A DNA stretch of 64,000 nt from Paenibacillus sp. BJ-4 (GTDB taxonomy: Bacteria > Bacillota > Bacilli > Paenibacillales > Paenibacillaceae), in NCBI RefSeq assembly GCF_020404765.1, contig NZ_JAIVEM010000088.1, forward strand, positions 124,001-188,000, given 5' to 3'. Made by a program: the position numbers and the translations under genes. The number at the start of each line of letters is the position of its first letter. The stretch's first letter is position 1. The notes beneath the pieces were generated by a model, which did not search any database, was not told the origin of the DNA, and saw only the letters and a program-made list of their open reading frames with translations. Below are positions 63,404-64,000 of this stretch, piece by piece.

Positions 63404-64000
63404 TCACTTCTGCATGCCTTGCATTAGTTCGCTAATTTGCCTGTCCATCCAGGTTGTAAGTAAAGGATGCGGCAACAAAGGCTCACCTGAATAACGATAC
63501 TCAAGCCCCTCTAGCCGCTTGGGAATAACACGGCTTGTAAAATAACCTGAGCTCAAAAAAAGCGGTGCCACAATAACATCATGACCCCGCTCCTGATTCC
63601 AATACGCTACCTTGTCGTGCACACTTTCAGGATTCAGTAAAGCATAGTCTGTTCGTATACTACTCACGCTTTGCACCGTACGGGCTAACGAAGAAATTCC
63701 CTGCTCCCAGCGCTGAAGAAAGCCGTTATGCACACTGCCGTGTCCAACGAGTAAAATGATCTCATTTGCAGGATGGACCGACAATGGGCAAACCTTGTCC
63801 CACACCATGCGTGCAACATCTTCTCCGTCATCCAACGGGCTGCCGAAATGCACTCGCGCCTTTCTTCGAAAAGGCTTCAAATCCGTTTCTTTATCTGGCG
63901 CATCCTTGACTCCCAGCGCATAGCTGATCTCGTCTACATGTGTACTGCCTGATGACATAAACAAAGGAATGACCAGTAAATCCGTTACATCCAAGGCTTC
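63404..64000 (-). CDS. Sirohydrochlorin chelatase / CbiX-like protein (5' partial)
   Basis: The frame is open to the right edge, so the start lies outside. The visible 198 residues end a two-domain CbiX/SirB protein: VIPLFMSSGSTHVDEISYAL holds the metal-binding His of the first domain, and LLVGHGSVHNGFLQRWEQGI starts the second. In the second half VAPLFLSSGYFTSRVIPKRL lacks the second His of the motif, as in single-site members. It inserts Co2+ or Fe2+ into sirohydrochlorin for cobalamin or siroheme synthesis. Which metal cannot be told. Confidence 0.8.
   Translation of the reverse strand, partial: EALDVTDLLVIPLFMSSGSTHVDEISYALGVKDAPDKETDLKPFRRKARVHFGSPLDDGEDVARMVWDKVCPLSVHPANEIILLVGHGSVHNGFLQRWEQGISSLARTVQSVSSIRTDYALLNPESVHDKVAYWNQERGHDVIVAPLFLSSGYFTSRVIPKRLEGLEYRYSGEPLLPHPLLTTWMDRQISELMQGMQK

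Overview
The window looks like the chromosome of a Paenibacillus close to P. polymyxa. It shows moderate GC, strong AGGAGG ribosome binding sites, an S-layer-anchored exoprotein, a copper-amine-oxidase-like domain, Fur-regulated siderophore uptake and a Bacillus-type dgkB-rlmCD gene order. The genus is inferred from gene content alone. No rRNA, tRNA or CRISPR array was seen.

Left part (1-25.4 kb): ordinary accessory chromosome. It has MarR and HxlR regulators next to small oxidoreductases, a lone siderophore-binding lipoprotein behind a Fur box, a large SLH exoprotein, secreted proteins, an amino-acid permease, SelO, and a LacI-controlled ascorbate-type PTS IIC plus cupin. Several genes here are broken: MarR, a lipoprotein, a short-chain dehydrogenase, a GNAT and a Nudix gene. 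Inside it, 13.86-18.2 kb is a five-gene operon for a VgrG-type spike, with a possible EagR/DcrB-like chaperone, a gp27/gp5-like spike, a pentapeptide-repeat protein, an Imm11-like protein and a DUF4280 PAAR-like tip. A scrap of a large serine recombinase follows it.

Middle (25.49-48.85 kb): a candidate mobile element bounded by two direct 25-bp repeats that match at 23 of 25 positions. It starts with a second VgrG locus preceded by the same 58-bp leader as the first. This VgrG carries a C-terminal zinc-metallopeptidase toxin with its own immunity gene, followed by an orphan deaminase-like toxin tail with an Imm3-like gene. Next come a large serine recombinase and a leftward block of head-only phage genes: connectors, coat, scaffold, portal, TerL and TerS, with a ParB-methylase, a helicase and inserted cargo (bluB, cupin, yciI). 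There is no tail, baseplate, lysis or repressor gene, so it resembles a capsid-forming phage satellite.

Right part (48.85-60.06 kb): an AT-rich defence island with a Hanks kinase, a type I R-M system (hsdR, hsdS, hsdM) and a degenerate methylase-specificity fusion. Two small frameshifted genes and the tail of another serine recombinase follow. The att-like core CACTCCACATG recurs five times, the last copy lying in the 3' end of rlmCD, which suggests repeated integration at that gene. From 60 kb on, the chromosome resumes with rlmCD, dgkB and a CbiX/SirB-type chelatase.

A cross-cutting point: six genes are broken by a single missing base, and all six are restored by adding one A to an A-run. 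Either these are homopolymer errors in the assembly or the accessory region is decaying by slippage.
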